DNA of 64,000 bases, from NCBI RefSeq assembly GCF_963675305.1, contig NZ_OY776147.1, positions 868,001-932,000 of the forward strand. The letters run 5' to 3'. The notes under the pieces were generated by a model. It was not told the DNA's origin, made no database searches, and worked only from the letters and a program-made list of their open reading frames with translations. Source of the stretch: an uncultured Hyphomonas sp. (GTDB taxonomy: Bacteria > Pseudomonadota > Alphaproteobacteria > Caulobacterales > Hyphomonadaceae). This document shows, piece after piece, positions 1 to 8,302 of the stretch; position 1 is the stretch's first letter; each line of letters begins with the position of its first letter. The position numbers and the translations under genes were made by a program.

Positions 1-519
1 TGCTGCCAGCTGGACAGCGTTCAGCGCATGGTCCGGCTCATCGGCGCAGGCCAGATGGCTCATGATAAGGACCGGGTTCAGGGCACGCAGCGCCTCGCCT
101 TCGGTTTCCAGCATGCTGGCGGGCAGGCCGAGACGATTTATGCCGGTATCGAAGTGCAGCGCGCAGGGCAGACTGCCCGCATCGCTCCACAGGCGGGTCT
201 GGGCCGGGCTGTTCAGGACCGCGATCAGACTGTGCGTATGGAACAGGTGCATCGAGGCCAGGGCCGGGCCATTCAGAACGAAGATCGAGGGAGCCGGTCC
301 GACCGCCTTGCGCACGACGGCGCCTTCCTCCGGATAGGCGACGAAGAAGGTATCGCATCCGGCAGACGCGAGCGCTGCCGAGACGCGGTCAGCGCCGAGG
401 CCGTAGGCATTTGCTTTCACGACAGCCGACGTATTCGCTTTCGGGTGAAGCGCTGCCAGCGTGCGCCAGTTGGCGACGATATGCGTCAGATGGACAGTGG
501 CGCGTGGCTGGGATGACAT
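1..519 (-). CDS. alr: Alanine racemase, N-terminal part (runs off the left edge)
   Basis: PLP-dependent interconversion of L- and D-alanine, supplying D-alanine for peptidoglycan in the cytoplasm. The minus strand from ATG at 519 reads continuously to the window edge (173 codons). It contains the PLP-lysine motif VVKANAYGLGA near residue 35, the segment FDTGINRLG, and the typical MSHLACADEP motif of the N-terminal TIM barrel. The C-terminal half, with the second catalytic base (a tyrosine), lies outside the window. The MFS gene lies 57 bases upstream on the same strand, so the two may be co-transcribed. Family assignment is firm; completeness cannot be judged. Confidence 0.93.
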   Translation of the reverse strand, partial: MSSQPRATVHLTHIVANWRTLAALHPKANTSAVVKANAYGLGADRVSAALASAGCDTFFVAYPEEGAVVRKAVGPAPSIFVLNGPALASMHLFHTHSLIAVLNSPAQTRLWSDAGSLPCALHFDTGINRLGLPASMLETEGEALRALNPVLIMSHLACADEPDHALNAVQLAA

Positions 520-576
520 AACTGCACGGGTTAATTGGCTTCAGGCCAATTGTCAGCCCGGCAATGACGGCGCTTT

Positions 577-2028
577 TCAGGCCTCTCCGCGGTGCGCGAG
601 CCAGGCGGAGCCCTTCATGTTCCAGACCGGCGTGAAGAAAACCATCCAGATGATCAGGATGATCATGCCGCCTGCGGGCACGATGGCGATCTTCTGCGGG
701 CCAAACAGGTCCACCAGCGCGCCCATCAGGAAGGCACCGAACGGAGCCCCCGCCATGAAGCCCAACTGGTAGATCGACAGGACCCGGGCGAGCTTTTCCT
801 TTGGGGCGGCGTCCTGGACGATGGACCGGCTCATCGCGATGGAAATACCGGCGGCGAGGCCCCAGACGAACACAATGGCGAGGAAGCCCCAGTGCGGGAT
901 CGGCCACATCATCAGGAGGATGCTGACGGACGCCAGGAACTGCGCGATCAGCAGCAGGCGGCCCTGGCGCTTGATGCGTTTGAAAATGGACAGCACGACG
1001 GAAGAGACAAACGCGCCCATCCAGAAGGTGACAAACATGTCGCGGATGCCGTCCGGCCCGAAGCCGTAGACATCCCGATTGACGATCGGCAGCACGACGA
1101 GGAAGGCGCCGATCACGAAAATGCCGACACCGAACATCAGGGCTGTCATCGCCCAGAGTTTTCCGTCGGAGCGGACGGCGTGGAAGCCGTCAGCAATATC
1201 GGCCAGCGCGCTTTTCACGCCGCGGCCGCTGGAGAGCAGCTGGCGGCCCTTGCCGAGCCAGAGGGCGAAGATCGCGCCGAGGGAGAGGACACAGCCCTGA
1301 ATCAGGAGCAGCTTTTCGGCCGGGATCGGGCCTATGCCGAAACCGCCCATCCAGTCCGGCATTTTCGTCATCTTGTCTGCATATCCGCCGATAATCAGGC
1401 CGCCGATCTGGGCAACGAACTGGGCCATCGTGGCGAGGGTGACGCCAAGCTGGAGCGTGACGCCGGACCCCACCCGGGCGCGGCGCTCGACCACTTCATT
1501 CACGATGGAGTCGCGGGCCGGCATCATGAAGGCCCCGACCGTGCCGATGGTCAGGCCATAGGCGATCATGGCGGGGTAGGTGAGCGTGCCCTTCCAGACG
1601 AAGGCGGCCAGCGCGAGCGCAGGGGCCGCCGCCAGCAGATGCAGCAGGATCAGCAGCCGCTTGCCGTCTGCCCGTTCAGCGACAACGCCGCCCAGAAGAA
1701 GGAAAATCACCGACGGGCCGGACAGCGCCATGTTGGCGAGGCCAAGCGCCAGGCCATCCCGATGGAGGTGGTTGGAGTCTGTGATCAGGTAGGGGAACAG
1801 CACCATCTGCAGGCCGAACGCCATGAACCAGCTGCACTGGACCAGAAGGTAGGCCGGCAGTTCGATCTTGACCACGCGGCGGACCCGGCGGGCCCGCCAG
1901 TGTGTGGCTGTGGACAATAGCGAGGCACCCGCTGTCAGCGCTTCGCTGACACCGCTGACCGGAGAGGTGACATCGCCTGCCGCCTCTTCGGTGATCTCAT
2001 CGGCAATGGATTCGACCGGTTCTTCCAT
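577..2028 (-). CDS. MFS transporter, probable drug or siderophore-type exporter
   Basis: A 483-residue inner-membrane protein with about twelve hydrophobic segments after a roughly 50-residue acidic cytoplasmic N-terminus, as in the major facilitator superfamily. The first half has the pattern GLANMALSGPSVIFLLLGGVV followed by a basic loop (ERADGKR), resembling the MFS loop 2-3 motif. The second half contains FGVGIFVIGAFLVVLP and MAGAPFGAFLMGALVD. It looks closest to the enterobactin-exporter-like MFS group, but the substrate cannot be read from sequence. Start ATG at 2028 is preceded by a good Shine-Dalgarno (GGGAGG). It is followed on the same strand by alr. Confidence 0.85.
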   Translation of the reverse strand: MEEPVESIADEITEEAAGDVTSPVSGVSEALTAGASLLSTATHWRARRVRRVVKIELPAYLLVQCSWFMAFGLQMVLFPYLITDSNHLHRDGLALGLANMALSGPSVIFLLLGGVVAERADGKRLLILLHLLAAAPALALAAFVWKGTLTYPAMIAYGLTIGTVGAFMMPARDSIVNEVVERRARVGSGVTLQLGVTLATMAQFVAQIGGLIIGGYADKMTKMPDWMGGFGIGPIPAEKLLLIQGCVLSLGAIFALWLGKGRQLLSSGRGVKSALADIADGFHAVRSDGKLWAMTALMFGVGIFVIGAFLVVLPIVNRDVYGFGPDGIRDMFVTFWMGAFVSSVVLSIFKRIKRQGRLLLIAQFLASVSILLMMWPIPHWGFLAIVFVWGLAAGISIAMSRSIVQDAAPKEKLARVLSIYQLGFMAGAPFGAFLMGALVDLFGPQKIAIVPAGGMIILIIWMVFFTPVWNMKGSAWLAHRGEA

Positions 2029-2174
2029 TCCGCCTCCCGCGTGAAGCGGGACATTAGGTAGGCCGGGCGGACAAGGAAAGCCCGCTTCGCCACAGAAAGG
2101 TCGGGTTTCAACCAGTTGCGCTGGGGCGCGCCGACCGGTAGCGTTAATGGACCTGCAGGTTTTCAGGGTGGACC

Positions 2175-2633
2175 ATGCGTATATTCAGACATCTCATCAG
2201 CTGGGCGCTCGCGCTGTTCCTGGTCGCTATGTTCATCCAGTCCACCATCGCGCCATTGCCGGATCCGCCGGAAGGATCTGTGAAACTGTTCGATGCGCCG
2301 GGTCAGAATATTGTGTTCCAGACCATTGCCGAGCGGTCGGGCGTGTCGCTGTTCGAGCCGGCTGGCCGGTTTGTGATTGCGATCATTGAACTTGTGGCGG
2401 CCTTCTTCCTGCTTCTGCCATTTTCGCGACGGTTCGGGGCAGCGCTGTCGGCGCTGGTCTGCGGGGCAGCGATCGGGTTTCACCTGTCTCCCTGGCTCGG
2501 CCGGAACATCCCGGTTTCACTGGATCCTGCAAGTACAGCCACAGATGGCGGGCAGCTGTTCATGCTGTCGATCCTGATGCTTGTCGCCAGCCTGCTGGTC
2601 ATGGTGGTGCATCCGGGCCGTATCCGCGGTTAG
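2175..2633 (+). CDS. DoxX-like small integral membrane protein
   Basis: 152 residues with four predicted transmembrane segments (about residues 5-22, 60-85, 85-105 and 125-147). The layout resembles the DoxX/DoxD-like group of four-helix membrane proteins. No catalytic motif is visible and the role is unknown. ATG at 2175 follows an AGGGTGGA ribosome-binding site. It is transcribed divergently from the MFS gene across a 146-base gap. Family assignment is tentative. Confidence 0.7.
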   Translation: MRIFRHLISWALALFLVAMFIQSTIAPLPDPPEGSVKLFDAPGQNIVFQTIAERSGVSLFEPAGRFVIAIIELVAAFFLLLPFSRRFGAALSALVCGAAIGFHLSPWLGRNIPVSLDPASTATDGGQLFMLSILMLVASLLVMVVHPGRIRG

Positions 2634-2708
2634 CGGAGCCGCAGACATTCCACCCCTCGTTAACTGTTTCCTGCGACCCTTTGACGGTTCAACGGATACG
2701 ACTTCGAC

Positions 2709-3911
2709 ATGGAATCGATGGAACAGGCCGAAAAGCCACGCATCGGGCGCGCCCGGAACACGCTGTTCCGGCGGCTGGTGGATATTGTTTCGATGCCTTC
2801 CGGAGGCCGTCTGACCCAGCAGGATCGCCATATGGCGGCCGACATCCTGCTCGACATGCTGTTTCACGCTGACCAGGAAGACCGTGAGCTGTGTGCCCGG
2901 CGCCTGGCCCAGAGCAAGGAAGCGCCGCGCCGCCTTCTGCGGTATCTGGCGCAATGTCCCTACGCGATCGCGGCGCCGTTGCTGGAACACAACGAAGCGT
3001 TTGATGCGTGCGACCTGCTCGATATAGCGATGACCGGGACAGCGGAACACCGGCTGGCGATCGCCAAGCGCAAATTCGTGCCGGGGCCGGTGAGCCATCA
3101 TCTCGCCGAAGCCGGCGAAGATCATGTGCTGAAGGAACTCGTGCTGAATAATGGCGCCGAACTGCCGGAACAGGCGGTCGACAGGCTGGTGCGCCGCTCG
3201 CGTGACCTTCCGGCCTTGTGTCCTCTGATTGCGGACCGTCTTGAAACGATCCCGTCCCACGCGCTGACCCTGTTCTGGTGGGCTGATGGCCCGACCCGGA
3301 AACGTATTCTGCAGCGCTACGCATCAGACCGGCTCGAAATCATCGACTCCTGCAAGGATGTCTTTGAAATGATGGCGGATGAGCAATGGGCAGACCCGGT
3401 TGCCCGCAAGGCCATCCAGCTGATCGAACGCCGCCAGCGAAACCGCGCGGCGCTGGAGCGCAGCCCCTTTGACAGCCTGGAAAGTGCCATCAATGCAGCG
3501 GCGCTTAATGGTATGGATGCCCAGACCGAACAGGAGATCGGCTACCTGTCCGGTGTCAAACCTGTCACGGCTGCCAAGATTTTGGGCGATGAGGGCGGAG
3601 AGGCGCTGGCCGTGCTGTGCAAGGCGACCGGCGTGAAGCGCGATTTCCTGCCTGTTCTCTGGGTGGCGCTGAAAAAACCGCTCGAACTGGAAGAAGGGGT
3701 TATCCACCCGCAGTTCCAGCATGTCTCTGATGTTTATGAGATTCTGAGTGTTGCCAAGGCGCAGACGATCCTCCGTTACTGGAACTGGGCCCTGTCGTCT
3801 GCCTATTCGCCCGGAGCGGTGCAAAGCGGGGCGGCGCTGCCCATGCCGGCGAATGAAGAAGCAGAGTTCTCGACTGCACAACGTACAGCGCGTCTGGTTT
3901 TTGGAAGATAA
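2709..3911 (+). CDS. DUF2336 domain-containing protein
   Basis: A 400-residue soluble, helix-rich protein with HEAT-like alternation, for example the segments around ADILLDMLFHADQEDRELCARRLA and DRLVRRSRDLPALCPLIADRL. This matches the DUF2336 family, widespread in Alphaproteobacteria. The biochemical function is not established. No signal peptide or membrane segment is seen. ATG at 2709 lacks an obvious Shine-Dalgarno; another in-frame ATG lies at 2718. It is a monocistronic-looking gene between a DoxX-like gene and the Mrp operon. Confidence 0.8.
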   Translation: MESMEQAEKPRIGRARNTLFRRLVDIVSMPSGGRLTQQDRHMAADILLDMLFHADQEDRELCARRLAQSKEAPRRLLRYLAQCPYAIAAPLLEHNEAFDACDLLDIAMTGTAEHRLAIAKRKFVPGPVSHHLAEAGEDHVLKELVLNNGAELPEQAVDRLVRRSRDLPALCPLIADRLETIPSHALTLFWWADGPTRKRILQRYASDRLEIIDSCKDVFEMMADEQWADPVARKAIQLIERRQRNRAALERSPFDSLESAINAAALNGMDAQTEQEIGYLSGVKPVTAAKILGDEGGEALAVLCKATGVKRDFLPVLWVALKKPLELEEGVIHPQFQHVSDVYEILSVAKAQTILRYWNWALSSAYSPGAVQSGAALPMPANEEAEFSTAQRTARLVFGR

Positions 3912-4009
3912 CCGTTCAAAACTGCAAAAGCGTCGGTAACGGGCTTTTCAAATCCCCTTAAGCGCTTTAGTCCCAATCCCTGTTAAGGGCGATCGGGAGA
4001 GGGTTGCGC

Positions 4010-4498
4010 GTGGCGTATTTCCTAGGGCTGGTAGTGGCTTTGGCGGCGTTCTGGCTCGGAATGTCCGGCCATAACACGCCATTGATACTCTCATTGGGCG
4101 GCATCTCGCTCATCATCACATGTATCCTCGCCTACCGGCTGGATATTATTGACCGTGAAGGCTCGCCCTATGTGCGGCTGGTCGGTTTCCTTCTGTATTT
4201 TCCCTGGCTCGCCAAGGAGATCGTCAAAGCGAACATCAGCGTCATCCGCGCCTGTGTGAAAGCCGATCTCGACATCGCACCGGCGCTTGTGAAGGTCAAA
4301 ACGGTCTGCAAGTCGGACCTCGCCAAGGTGACATTCGCCAATTCGATCACGCTGACGCCCGGCACTGTCACGGTGGAGATCGAAGGCGACAAACTGCTGG
4401 TGCATGGTCTCTACGAGCAGGACTCCCAGCCGGAAGCCTTCGTTGAAATGGACCAGCGCTCCGCCCGCGCCATTGATGGAAAGGGGGCTGCCGCATGA
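4010..4498 (+). CDS. mrpE: Mrp-type Na+(K+)/H+ antiporter subunit E
   Basis: First gene of the antiporter operon. It has two to three hydrophobic segments at the N-terminus, then the conserved stretch FLLYFPWLAKEIVKANISV and a cytoplasmic beta-rich domain (NSITLTPGTVTVEIEGDKLLVHGL), as in MnhE/MrpE/PhaE. A TTG at 4004 is also in frame, but GGGAGAGG at 3995-4002 sits almost on top of it. The spacing is about 8 bases to GTG 4010, so GTG 4010 (162 residues) is preferred. The stop overlaps the ATG of mrpF by four bases, indicating translational coupling. Confidence 0.92.
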   Translation: MAYFLGLVVALAAFWLGMSGHNTPLILSLGGISLIITCILAYRLDIIDREGSPYVRLVGFLLYFPWLAKEIVKANISVIRACVKADLDIAPALVKVKTVCKSDLAKVTFANSITLTPGTVTVEIEGDKLLVHGLYEQDSQPEAFVEMDQRSARAIDGKGAAA

Positions 4499-4791
4499 TC
4501 GCCGCTGCGCTGATTGCGATTCTGTTCGGTATGGCGCTGCTGCTGCTGCGCGCCTTTATCGGGCCGACGCTTTATGACCGCATCCTCGCGGTAAACTCGT
4601 TCGGCACGAAGACCGTGCTGGCGCTTGGCCTGCTGGGCTTCGTGATGGACCGCCCCGAATTTCTCGACATTGCCATCACATATGCGCTGATCAATTTCGT
4701 TTCGACGATCGCGATCCTGAAATTCTTCCGTTACCGGTCTTTCCAGGTGCCGCTGGTGCGCCGCGGGCAGGGAGGCAATGCCGATGGCTGA
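4495..4791 (+). CDS. mrpF: Mrp-type antiporter subunit F
   Basis: 98 residues with three transmembrane helices and the MrpF signature: LRAFIGPTLYDRILAVNSFGTK, then a conserved acidic segment (DRPEFLDIAITYALINF). It is a small membrane subunit of the hetero-oligomeric antiporter. Its ATG overlaps the mrpE stop (ATGA). Its 3' end overlaps the start of mrpG. Length is normal for the family. Confidence 0.93.
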   Translation: MIAAALIAILFGMALLLLRAFIGPTLYDRILAVNSFGTKTVLALGLLGFVMDRPEFLDIAITYALINFVSTIAILKFFRYRSFQVPLVRRGQGGNADG

Positions 4792-5155
4792 GATCTTCTC
4801 TGACATTCTGGGATACTGGGAGATTGTCCGCTTCCCGCTGGGCGCGCTGATGTGCTTCGGCGGCGCCATCCTGTGCCTGATCGGCACTGTGGGCGTGCTG
4901 CGCTTCCCGGACATCTACACGCGGATTCATGCCGCTTCGATCACGGACACGTCCGGCGCGGCGCTGGTGCTGATCGGCATGATGCTGATTTCGCCGGGCT
5001 GGCTGGTCATTTCCAAACTGTTCGCAGTCTGCGTCTTCATCTTCCTGACCAGTCCGACCGCGTCTCACGCGCTGGCCAATGCGGCCCATACCGCGGGTGT
5101 CCAGCCAATCATCGGCCGGGTCGGTACGTCTGAAGCGGAAGGGGAGGACGCCTGA
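4784..5155 (+). CDS. mrpG: Mrp-type antiporter subunit G
   Basis: 123 residues with three transmembrane helices and the MrpG/MnhG signature GTVGVLRFPDIYTRIHAAS followed by the TDTSGAALVLIGMML segment. Two in-frame ATGs exist (4778 and 4784). GGAGG at 4771-4775 gives proper spacing only to 4784, so that start is chosen. The stop shares a base with the ATG of the next gene (TGATG). Confidence 0.93.
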   Translation: MAEIFSDILGYWEIVRFPLGALMCFGGAILCLIGTVGVLRFPDIYTRIHAASITDTSGAALVLIGMMLISPGWLVISKLFAVCVFIFLTSPTASHALANAAHTAGVQPIIGRVGTSEAEGEDA

Positions 5156-5796
5156 TGCATTCGATGTTCAACGGCGATTTCGGCATCGTCCTCGTCAATA
5201 TTTTCCTGCTTGCCATCCTGTTTGCGACAGGCGTTGCCATCGCCCGGATGCGCAGCCTGTTCGCCATCGTGATGCTGTCGGGCATTTACTCGCTCGTTTC
5301 GGCGGCCTGGTATGTCGCGGTTGATGCGGTCGATGTCGCCTTCACAGAAGCAGCCGTCGGTGCGGGCATGTCGACCGTTGTGCTGCTGGGCGCCATGTTG
5401 CTGACCTCCCGCACGGCCAAGCCGGAGAAGTTCTTCTTCCGCCTCGGGCCGATGCTGGTCTGCCTCGCCACTGGCGCTGCACTGATCTACGCCACGGTCG
5501 ACCTTCCGGCGCTGGGCGATGCCTCCTCGCCGGCCAATGCAGGCGTCGGGCTTACCTATCTTCAGGTGGCATGGTTCGACACGGGTATTCCGAACGTCGT
5601 GACCCCCGTTCTCGGCAGCTATCGTGGTTTCGATACCCTGGGCGAGACGACGGTTGTGTTCGCGGCAGGTCTGGCTGTGGCGCTGCTGCTTGGGTTTGGC
5701 GAGCGCTCGCTGGCCGAACGTATCCGCAACGAAGGCCGGTCAGGCGACCGCAGCTCGAAAAAGGGCGCTGCCGCCCGTGACGAGGACCCTGCATGA
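5155..5796 (+). CDS. DUF4040 (MbhD/MbhE-like) antiporter subunit
   Basis: 213 residues with about six hydrophobic segments. The N-terminal half has the DUF4040/MbhD pattern (IARMRSLFAIVMLSGIYSLVSA, then FTEAAVGAGMSTVVLLGAML). The C-terminal half resembles MbhE and carries a conserved WFDTGIPNVVTPVLGSYRGFDTLGETTVVFAAG segment. In classical Mrp this material is fused to the C-terminus of MrpA; here it is a stand-alone gene. The basic tail RSGDRSSKKGAAARDEDP is probably cytoplasmic. It starts at ATG 5155 overlapping the mrpG stop and overlaps mrpB by four bases. Confidence 0.88.
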   Translation: MHSMFNGDFGIVLVNIFLLAILFATGVAIARMRSLFAIVMLSGIYSLVSAAWYVAVDAVDVAFTEAAVGAGMSTVVLLGAMLLTSRTAKPEKFFFRLGPMLVCLATGAALIYATVDLPALGDASSPANAGVGLTYLQVAWFDTGIPNVVTPVLGSYRGFDTLGETTVVFAAGLAVALLLGFGERSLAERIRNEGRSGDRSSKKGAAARDEDPA

Positions 5797-6245
5797 ACAC
5801 CGATCATCACGTCATCCTGCGCGTCATCGCGAAGATGCTGATCCCCGTGATCACCATGTTCGCGTTCTATGTGCAGTTCCACGGCGACTTTGGTCCGGGC
5901 GGCGGCTTTCAGGCCGGCGTCATCATCGCGGTCGCGATCATTCTCTATGCCCTGGTGTTTGGCGTTCCGGCCGCCATGCGTGCCGTTCCGCCCGGCTTTA
6001 CCCGGTCGCTGGCAGCCATCGGGGTGATGATCTATGCCGGCGTTGGTTTCTGGGCGATGCTGCAGGGCGGCAATTACCTTGAATACCAAGCCCTCTTCCA
6101 CGAACCGGCAGGGGAGCATCACGGCCAGCATATCGGCATTCTCTTCATTGAGCTTGGGGTGCTGTGCGGTGTGTCCGGCGCGATGCTGACGATCTTCTAC
6201 GCCTTTGCCGGCCGTGTGGCCGAAATCCGCGACGAGGACTGGTAA
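5793..6245 (+). CDS. mrpB: Mrp-type antiporter subunit B
   Basis: 150 residues, four transmembrane helices, MnhB signature: MLIPVITMFAFYVQFHGDFGPGGGFQAGVI followed by IELGVLCGVSGAMLTIFYAFAG. The loop between helices three and four contains a small histidine cluster (EPAGEHHGQHIG). It is part of the contiguous antiporter operon; the start overlaps the DUF4040 gene by four bases. Confidence 0.92.
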   Translation: MNTDHHVILRVIAKMLIPVITMFAFYVQFHGDFGPGGGFQAGVIIAVAIILYALVFGVPAAMRAVPPGFTRSLAAIGVMIYAGVGFWAMLQGGNYLEYQALFHEPAGEHHGQHIGILFIELGVLCGVSGAMLTIFYAFAGRVAEIRDEDW

Positions 6246-6248
6246 GCC

Positions 6249-6773
6249 ATGCTGGAATTCCTGCTCGAACGCGCAAACTACTGGGTTGTCATCGTCCTGA
6301 TGATGATCGGCCTCTACATTACTTTTGCGTCCCAGAACCTGATCAAGCGGATGGTCGGCCTCGGCCTGTTCCAGACGACGATCTGCCTGTTCTATGTGAC
6401 GCTCGGCAAAGTCTCCGGCGGCACTGCGCCGATCCTCTTCGGTGAGGATGCCATTGAACTTCATGGCGGCGGACATGGGCCGGAAGCCGAAGGCAGCCAC
6501 GCGGCGCTCGATGCCGTTCTGGCCGCAGGCGGGGAGCATGCCGACCGGGTTGCGCATCTCGCCAATACCTATTCCAACCCGCTTCCGCACGTTCTGATGC
6601 TGACAGCCATCGTCGTCGGTGTGGCGACCCTGTCGGTTGGCCTCGCCCTCGTCGTGAGGATCCGCGAAGCCTATGGCTCGATCGAGAATGACGAAGTGAA
6701 CGAAATCGACCTCGAAACCGCGTTGGCACAGCATGCCGAGGCGGAGAAAGCCGTGAGCGAGGCGACCGCATGA
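6249..6773 (+). CDS. mrpC: Mrp-type antiporter subunit C (NuoK-like) with an inserted loop
   Basis: 174 residues, against about 110-115 for ordinary MrpC. The NuoK/MnhC core is clear: GLYITFASQNLIKRMVGLGLFQT in the first half, then NPLPHVLMLTAIVVGVATLSVGLALVVRI. Between the second and third helices lies an extra stretch of about 35 residues (roughly 72-106) rich in His, Gly, Glu and Ala (GGGHGPEAEGSH... GGEHADRVAH). An acidic cytoplasmic tail of about 25 residues follows the last helix. The insertion is in frame with clean flanking core sequence, so it looks genuine. Confidence 0.9.
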   Translation: MLEFLLERANYWVVIVLMMIGLYITFASQNLIKRMVGLGLFQTTICLFYVTLGKVSGGTAPILFGEDAIELHGGGHGPEAEGSHAALDAVLAAGGEHADRVAHLANTYSNPLPHVLMLTAIVVGVATLSVGLALVVRIREAYGSIENDEVNEIDLETALAQHAEAEKAVSEATA

Positions 6774-8302
6774 TCGACGCAATCCTGAATGCTGCGCCAG
6801 CCTGGGCGCTGACGCATGCCGCGCCGCTGCTGGTCATGGTGCCCCTGTTCCTGGCGCCTGTGCTGGCGCTGGTGCCGACCGGGCGGATCGCCTGGCTGAT
6901 TTCCATCGCGGCCACCGGCATCAGCTTCCTGTTCTCCCTGATCCTGCTGGGCCTTGTGCAGACCTCGCCGATCGGTGTCGTTTCATACGAGATCGGCAGC
7001 TGGTCCGTACCGCTCGGCATCGAGCTGCGGGTCGATGCGTTGAACGCGATGATCCTGCTGATCGTCACGACGATCGGCTTGCTGGCGTCGGTGTTCTCCT
7101 GGCCGACGGTTGTTGCGGAAATTCCCAAGCAGAAACGGGCGCTGTTCTATTCGGCCTTCCTCGTCTGCTTCGCCGGCCTCAACGGTGTGGCGATCACGGG
7201 CGACGCGTTCAACCTGTTCGTCTTCCTCGAGATTTCCTCGATCTCCACCTATGTGCTCGTCGCGCTCGGCTCAGGCCGGGACCGCCGGGCGCTGCCGGCC
7301 GCGTTCAACTACCTGATCATGGGTACGATCGGCGCCAGCTTCTACATCATCGGGATCGGCTTCCTGTATGCCGCGACCGGTACGCTGAACATGTACGACA
7401 TCTCCACGCAGCTGCCGGAACTGGCAGGCCATCGCAGCGTGCAGGCGGGCTTTGCGTTCATCCTCGTCGGTCTGGGCCTCAAGGCGGCGATGTGGCCGCT
7501 GCATCAGTGGCTGCCGAACGCCTATTCCTACAGCCCCAGCTTCGTGACGATGTTCCTGTCGGCGACGGCGACCAAAGTGGCGCTGTACGCACTGATCCGG
7601 TTCCTGTTCACCGTGTTCCGGCCAGACTATGGCTTCGAAATCTCCGCCTTCAGCGCGATCCTCATGCCGCTGGGTATCGCGGCCATGGTGGTCTGCAGTT
7701 TCCAGGCGGTGTTCCAGTCGGATGTCCGGCGGATCCTTGCTTATTCCTCGGTTGCGCAGGTGGGGTACATGATCCTCGGCGTGTCCATCGGGACGACGGC
7801 GGGCCTGTCGGCCGGTCTGTTCCATCTGATTAATCACGCCATGATGAAAGGCGCGCTGTTCATGGCGGTCGCCGGTGTGGTTCTGACCTACCAGGGCACG
7901 ACCATACGCGACTTTGCCGGACTAGGACGGTCCGCCCCATGGACCATGACCGCATTTGCCATTGCTGCGCTGTCGCTGATCGGCGTGCCGTTGACCGCGG
8001 GCTTCCAGTCCAAGCTCCAGCTCGGCTTCGCCCTGTTCGACCAGGGCCTTTGGTGGGCGGTCGGCCTCGTCGTCTTCTCGTCTTTCCTGGCGGTGATCTA
8101 TATGGGCCGCGTTCTGGAAGCGGTGTTCTTCCAGCCGCCGGTCAATCCGCGCAAGGCCCGCAAGGAGGCGCCGGTTCTGCTGCTTATCCCGCTCTGGGTC
8201 CTGGCGCTGGCCAATCTGTATTTCGGCATTGCGGCGGATTTCCCGCTCGGCCTCGCGCGTGACGCGGCCGCCGCGGCCTTCGGTGTGGAGGCGTTCCGAT
8301 GA
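6770..8302 (+). CDS. mrpD: Mrp-type antiporter subunit D, first NuoL/M/N-like subunit
   Basis: 510 residues, about fourteen transmembrane helices. Proton-conducting Complex I-type antiporter subunit: GDAFNLFVFLEISSISTYVLVALG (conserved Glu of helix 5), GLGLKAAMWPLHQWLPNAYSYSPS (conserved Lys of helix 7), and SDVRRILAYSSVAQVGYMILG (helix 8). It overlaps mrpC by four bases and the next gene by four. It is the first of three homologous large subunits in the operon. Confidence 0.93.
   Translation: MIDAILNAAPAWALTHAAPLLVMVPLFLAPVLALVPTGRIAWLISIAATGISFLFSLILLGLVQTSPIGVVSYEIGSWSVPLGIELRVDALNAMILLIVTTIGLLASVFSWPTVVAEIPKQKRALFYSAFLVCFAGLNGVAITGDAFNLFVFLEISSISTYVLVALGSGRDRRALPAAFNYLIMGTIGASFYIIGIGFLYAATGTLNMYDISTQLPELAGHRSVQAGFAFILVGLGLKAAMWPLHQWLPNAYSYSPSFVTMFLSATATKVALYALIRFLFTVFRPDYGFEISAFSAILMPLGIAAMVVCSFQAVFQSDVRRILAYSSVAQVGYMILGVSIGTTAGLSAGLFHLINHAMMKGALFMAVAGVVLTYQGTTIRDFAGLGRSAPWTMTAFAIAALSLIGVPLTAGFQSKLQLGFALFDQGLWWAVGLVVFSSFLAVIYMGRVLEAVFFQPPVNPRKARKEAPVLLLIPLWVLALANLYFGIAADFPLGLARDAAAAAFGVEAFR

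Noticed and set aside
592..1920. Plus-strand open frame of about 440 codons opposite the MFS gene
   Set aside because: The MFS frame has clear membrane helices and a good start; the opposite frame is low-complexity polar sequence.
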